From Chloroflexota bacterium (GTDB lineage: Bacteria > Chloroflexota > Anaerolineae > DTLA01), in NCBI GenBank assembly GCA_014874485.1, contig JADBJK010000063.1, positions 1 through 64,000 on the forward strand: 64,000 bases of DNA. The letters are read 5' to 3'. Position 1 is the first letter of the stretch. Each line of letters opens with the position of its first letter. Below are positions 59,905 to 64,000 of the stretch, piece after piece. The position numbers were made by a program, and so were the translations under genes. Under the pieces are notes generated by a model that saw nothing but the letters and a program-made list of their open reading frames with translations, searched no databases and was not told where the DNA came from.

Positions 59905-61086
59905 ATGTCATTCGCTTTCGCCGTCCAATACGAAGACAAGCAGAGCGCCGCGCGGCTGGGCATGATGCACACGCCCCACGGCGATGTCCCCACGCCAGTG
60001 TTCATGCCCGTGGGCACCCAGGCGACGGTGAAGACGCTGGCCCCGCGCGACCTGGAGCGCCTGGGCGCGACGCTGATCCTGGCGAACACGTACCACCTGT
60101 ACCTGCGCCCCGGCCCCGATGTCGTGGCAGAGATGGGTGGCCTGCACCGCTTCATGGCATGGCGCGGCCCCATTCTCACCGACAGCGGCGGGTTCCAGGT
60201 GTTCAGCATGGAGGGCCTGCGCAAGGTTACCGAGGACGGCGTCGTGTTCCGGTCGCACGTGGACGGTTCCGAGCATGTCTTCACGCCCGAGAAGGTGATG
60301 CGCATTCAGGAGCAACTGGGGGCAGACATCATCATGTGCTTTGATGAGTGCGCCACGCCCACGGACTACGCCTACAGCAAGGCCGCCATGGAGCGCACCC
60401 ACCGCTGGGCCGAGCGGTGCAAGGCCGCCCACACCCGCCCCGACCAGGCGCTGTTCGGCATCGTGCAGGGCGGCATCTTCCCAGATTTGCGGCGGCAGAG
60501 CGCGGGGTTCATCGCGAGTCTGGACTTCCCGGGCATTGCCATCGGCGGGCTGAGCGTGGGCGAGAGCAAGCAGGAGATGTACCGCACGCTGGAACTGCTG
60601 GAGCCCGAACTGCCCCGGCACAAGCCGCGCTACCTGATGGGCGTCGGCGCGCCCGAGGACATCCTGGAAGCCGTGGCGCGCGGCGTGGACATGTTTGACT
60701 GCGTGCTCCCCACGCGGCTGGCGCGCAACGGCGCGGTCTTCAACCGCACGGGCCGCCTCAACCTGCGGAACGCCCAGTACACCCGCGACCCCAGGCCCAT
60801 TGAGGACGGCTGCGCGTGCTACACGTGTCAGAACTTCTCCCGCGCGTACATGCGCCACCTGATCATGAGCGACGAGATTCTGGGGCTGCATCTCGCTACC
60901 ATCCACAACGTGCATTTCTTGCTGCAACTCATGCGCGACATCCGCAAGGCCATCGCCGAGGACAGGTTCGCGCTGTTCAAGGACGACTTCCTGGCGGCGT
61001 TCCGCGTGCCCGACGAGCAGGTGCGCGCCCGCAACCGCGCGCTGCGCGGGAGCCGCAAGGCCGCGCGGTCCGGGGCGAAAGGGTAG
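59905..61086 (+). CDS. tgt: tRNA-guanine transglycosylase (queuosine synthesis)
   Basis: A 393-residue TIM-barrel enzyme that exchanges guanine 34 for preQ1 in GU(N) tRNAs. The active-site DSGGFQVFS (Asp), [24 protein letters not shown] and the zinc site [17 protein letters not shown] with a later His are all present. Length is normal. It follows a 218-base gap that shares divergent promoters with the DUF1028 gene. Confidence 0.96.
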   Translation: MSFAFAVQYEDKQSAARLGMMHTPHGDVPTPVFMPVGTQATVKTLAPRDLERLGATLILANTYHLYLRPGPDVVAEMGGLHRFMAWRGPILTDSGGFQVFSMEGLRKVTEDGVVFRSHVDGSEHVFTPEKVMRIQEQLGADIIMCFDECATPTDYAYSKAAMERTHRWAERCKAAHTRPDQALFGIVQGGIFPDLRRQSAGFIASLDFPGIAIGGLSVGESKQEMYRTLELLEPELPRHKPRYLMGVGAPEDILEAVARGVDMFDCVLPTRLARNGAVFNRTGRLNLRNAQYTRDPRPIEDGCACYTCQNFSRAYMRHLIMSDEILGLHLATIHNVHFLLQLMRDIRKAIAEDRFALFKDDFLAAFRVPDEQVRARNRALRGSRKAARSGAKG

Positions 61087-61143
61087 GGAGCACATCGGCG
61101 GCGCTGCGGTTCGCGCCAGATTCTCGCTTGAAGGAGCGATCTC

Positions 61144-61947
61144 ATGGATTCATTGCAGGCGGTCATCCTGGGTCTCGTGCAGGGGCTTACCGAGTTTTTG
61201 CCGGTGAGCAGTTCCGCCCATCTGGTGCTGGTTCCGTGGGCGCTGGGGTGGGGCGAGCCGGGGCTTCTCTTTGATACGGTGCTCCACTGGGGCACGCTGG
61301 TGGCCGTGGTCGTGTACTTCTGGGACGACCTGTGGAGCCTGGTGCGGGCGTGGGTGGACAGCATCGCGCGGCGCAAGGTGGACACGCCCCAGGCCTGGCT
61401 GGCGTGGTTGATTTTGATCGGCACCATTCCCGCCGCAGTCATCGGCTTCCTGCTCAGCGATTTCTTTGAGAGCCTGTTTTCCGCGCCCCTGGCTGTGGCC
61501 GCGTTCCTCATCGGGACGGGGTTGATTCTCGCCGCCGCCGAGACCTCCTACGACAGGATTCGCAAGGTGGACACGCTCCGCCTGGGCGACGCCCTCATCG
61601 TCGGCCTGGCGCAGGCGGCGGCCATCGCCCCCGGACTGTCCCGCAGCGGGCTGACCATCACGGCGGGGATTTTCCGTGGGCTGGGGCGGGAAGCGGCGGC
61701 GCGGTTCAGTTTCCTGCTGTCCGTGCCCATCATTCTGGGCGCGGGCCTCAGCCAGATAGCCCACGCCGTCGCAAGCCCCGGTGCCACGGCGTGGTTCCCG
61801 CTGGTGCTAGGGTTCGCCAGCGCCGCCATTTCGGGCTATCTGGCCATTCACTTCCTGCTGGGGTTCGTGCGGCGGCGGCGGTTCTGGCCGTTTGCCGTGT
61901 ACTGCTGGGTCGTGGGGCTTGCGGCGCTGGCCGCGGTCATCCTCTAG
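61144..61947 (+). CDS. uppP: Undecaprenyl-diphosphatase UppP (BacA)
   Basis: A 267-residue membrane phosphatase with about eight hydrophobic segments that recycles the lipid carrier of cell-wall synthesis. Motifs GLVQGLTEFLPVSSSAHLVL and APGLSRSGLTITAGIFRGLG (catalytic Glu and Arg/Ser) are diagnostic. Starts after AAGGAGCG, 58 bases beyond tgt. Overexpression of such genes gives bacitracin tolerance, a family-level fact. Confidence 0.95.
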   Translation: MDSLQAVILGLVQGLTEFLPVSSSAHLVLVPWALGWGEPGLLFDTVLHWGTLVAVVVYFWDDLWSLVRAWVDSIARRKVDTPQAWLAWLILIGTIPAAVIGFLLSDFFESLFSAPLAVAAFLIGTGLILAAAETSYDRIRKVDTLRLGDALIVGLAQAAAIAPGLSRSGLTITAGIFRGLGREAAARFSFLLSVPIILGAGLSQIAHAVASPGATAWFPLVLGFASAAISGYLAIHFLLGFVRRRRFWPFAVYCWVVGLAALAAVIL

Positions 61948-61974
61948 GAGTCTGCCACAGGGATTCTTGATGGT

Positions 61975-62260
61975 GTGTCATTGTGAGGGCGCGGAGCGCC
62001 CGAAGCAATCCCCGGTGCGTGAGATTGCTTCGCTTCGCTCGCAATGACAGGTGGGGATTGTCGTTGCGAGGGCGCGGAGCGCCCGTAGGGACAATTCATG
62101 AATTGTCCCTACTGAGGTGCGAAGCGCCGAAGAATCTCGTCAACCGAGATGCTTCGCTTGCAATGACGTGAGAAGGCACGTGCGACGCACCTCGGAGGTG
62201 CGTCGCACGTGGGCCGACTGGATGGCTTCGCTTCGCTCGCGATGACAACGGGCAATTTTC
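61975..62260. repeat. Intergenic repeat mosaic
   Basis: Modules in order: tcattgtgagggcgcggagc, gagattgcttcgcttcgctc, the 28-nt palindrome (62085-62112), tcaaccgagatgcttcgc, and the 35-nt palindrome (62177-62211). No gene is supported in this 327-base gap. Confidence 0.85.
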
Positions 62261-62274
62261 TCTGCGGTCAAGTA

Positions 62275-62754
62275 CTAGCCCGCGTTGTCCGCGTTGGAGT
62301 CGGAAGCCCCTCGCGGGGTGCCACGGGACTTGACCGCCCGCCTCTCCACGCCGCGCAGGGCCGCCAGAGTGAGCACTGCCAGCAGTGTCCCCACCACGGC
62401 GATGAGGTACAGCCCGGCCGCTGCGGCCATGGCAATCGCGGCGACGGCCCACAATCCGGCGGCGGTGGTCAGGCCATGCACGTCGGTCTGGCGTTGGAAG
62501 ATGGTTCCTGCGCCGAGGAATCCCACGCCGGTAACTACCTGGGCGGCCACGCGCGCCGGGTCGCTGCCCGGAAAGGCGTAGATGGAGACGAGCGTGAACA
62601 TGGCCGCCCCCAGCCCTACCATGATGTAGGTGCGGAACCCCGCCGGTCGGCCGCGCCGCTCCCGCTCCCAGCCGATGGCCGCCGCCAGGAGCACCACCAG
62701 CAGCAACCGCGCGACGGGTTCCAACGCAGAGGTGATCGTTTCCGAGTTGAGCAT
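62275..62754 (-). CDS. MgtC/SapB-family membrane protein
   Basis: A 159-residue protein with about four to five hydrophobic segments. The family motifs AAIGWERERRGRPAGFRTYIMV, TGVGFLGAGTIF and GLTTAAGLWAVAAI are clear. MgtC-type proteins affect Mg homeostasis and ATP synthase in pathogens, but the short environmental forms lack the regulatory C-terminal domain and have unknown roles. The start follows TGGGAGGA. Next to ppdK on the same strand, after a stem-loop. Confidence 0.92.
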   Translation of the reverse strand: MLNSETITSALEPVARLLLVVLLAAAIGWERERRGRPAGFRTYIMVGLGAAMFTLVSIYAFPGSDPARVAAQVVTGVGFLGAGTIFQRQTDVHGLTTAAGLWAVAAIAMAAAAGLYLIAVVGTLLAVLTLAALRGVERRAVKSRGTPRGASDSNADNAG

Positions 62755-62772
62755 GCTATCCTCCCATAATGC

Positions 62773-62804
62773 AAATCGGCAGGGGTGTGCGCCCCTGCCG
62801 ATTT
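62773..62804 (-). terminator. Stem-loop terminator between ppdK and mgtC
   Basis: AAATCGGCAGGGG (62773-62785) pairs with CCCCTGCCGATTT (62792-62804). On the minus strand it lies 41 bases after the ppdK stop and before the mgtC start. The T-run is short, so its strength is uncertain. Confidence 0.7.
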
Positions 62805-62844
62805 GTGTGTTCTGGTCGTGTGTTCTGGTCGGGCAGCGAACGCG

Positions 62845-64000
<1,156 letters not shown>

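Overview
The window comes from a GC-rich (about 65%) bacterium, most probably an anaerobic and possibly thermophilic Chloroflexota (Anaerolineae-like) lineage. This rests on gene content: superoxide reductase, pyruvate:ferredoxin oxidoreductase, pyruvate phosphate dikinase, a CooC-type ATPase, lipoproteins with Thr/Pro linkers, a secreted protein ending in a short hydrophobic-basic tail, and many long intergenic repeat mosaics. No 16S gene or taxonomic marker is in the window, so the assignment is an inference.

Layout. 0.4-14 kb is mostly minus strand: a superoxide reductase; an operon encoding a chimeric solute-binding protein, two Dpp-type permeases and a polar-amino-acid-type permease and ATPase; a metallo-beta-lactamase-fold hydrolase; and a complete livKHMGF branched-chain amino acid (or amide) transporter behind a long structured leader. 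tRNA-Leu(GAG) and plsX fire divergently from overlapping promoters at 14.3 kb. A 15-haem membrane-anchored cytochrome lies at 16-18 kb. A TPP riboswitch opens a thiamine salvage operon (thiN, methyltransferase, thiamine-binding protein, ABC permease, binding protein and ATPase) at 18.4-22.8 kb. Then come a GH4 glycosidase, a histone-deacetylase-family enzyme, a cysteine desulfurase with an IscU-like scaffold, endonuclease IV, tpiA and an M50-like membrane protease (23-30 kb).

31-33 kb carries a chelatase chlI/chlD pair joined by a dnaX-like A-AAA-AAG slippery site, implying a -1 programmed frameshift. 33-47 kb holds an EamA transporter, TPR protein, parvulin lipoprotein, CooC-like ATPase, alpha/beta hydrolase, plsY, a HAD phosphatase, TrmO, GNAT, an exonuclease-DinG helicase, a YdcF protein and folC. 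47-55 kb holds a FemAB-like protein, porGDAB, upp, a WecA-like transferase and a CPBP protease. 55-64 kb holds a secreted glycoside-hydrolase-like protein, a phosphoesterase, a DUF1028/TPR protein, tgt, uppP, mgtC and the 3' part of ppdK, which runs off the right edge.

Lipid and envelope functions (plsX, plsY, uppP, wecA-like, femAB), energy metabolism (por, ppdK, tpiA, cytochrome) and uptake systems (four ABC loci) dominate. There is no phage, transposase or CRISPR array. The accessory-looking DNA is almost entirely intergenic: modular repeats, perfect palindromes of 28 and 35 nt, and 80-, 182- and 239-bp tandem repeats. The sequence also shows near-absence of the words TCGA, AGCT and GTSAC, which looks like restriction-site avoidance. 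All coordinates, motif positions and word counts were read by eye.
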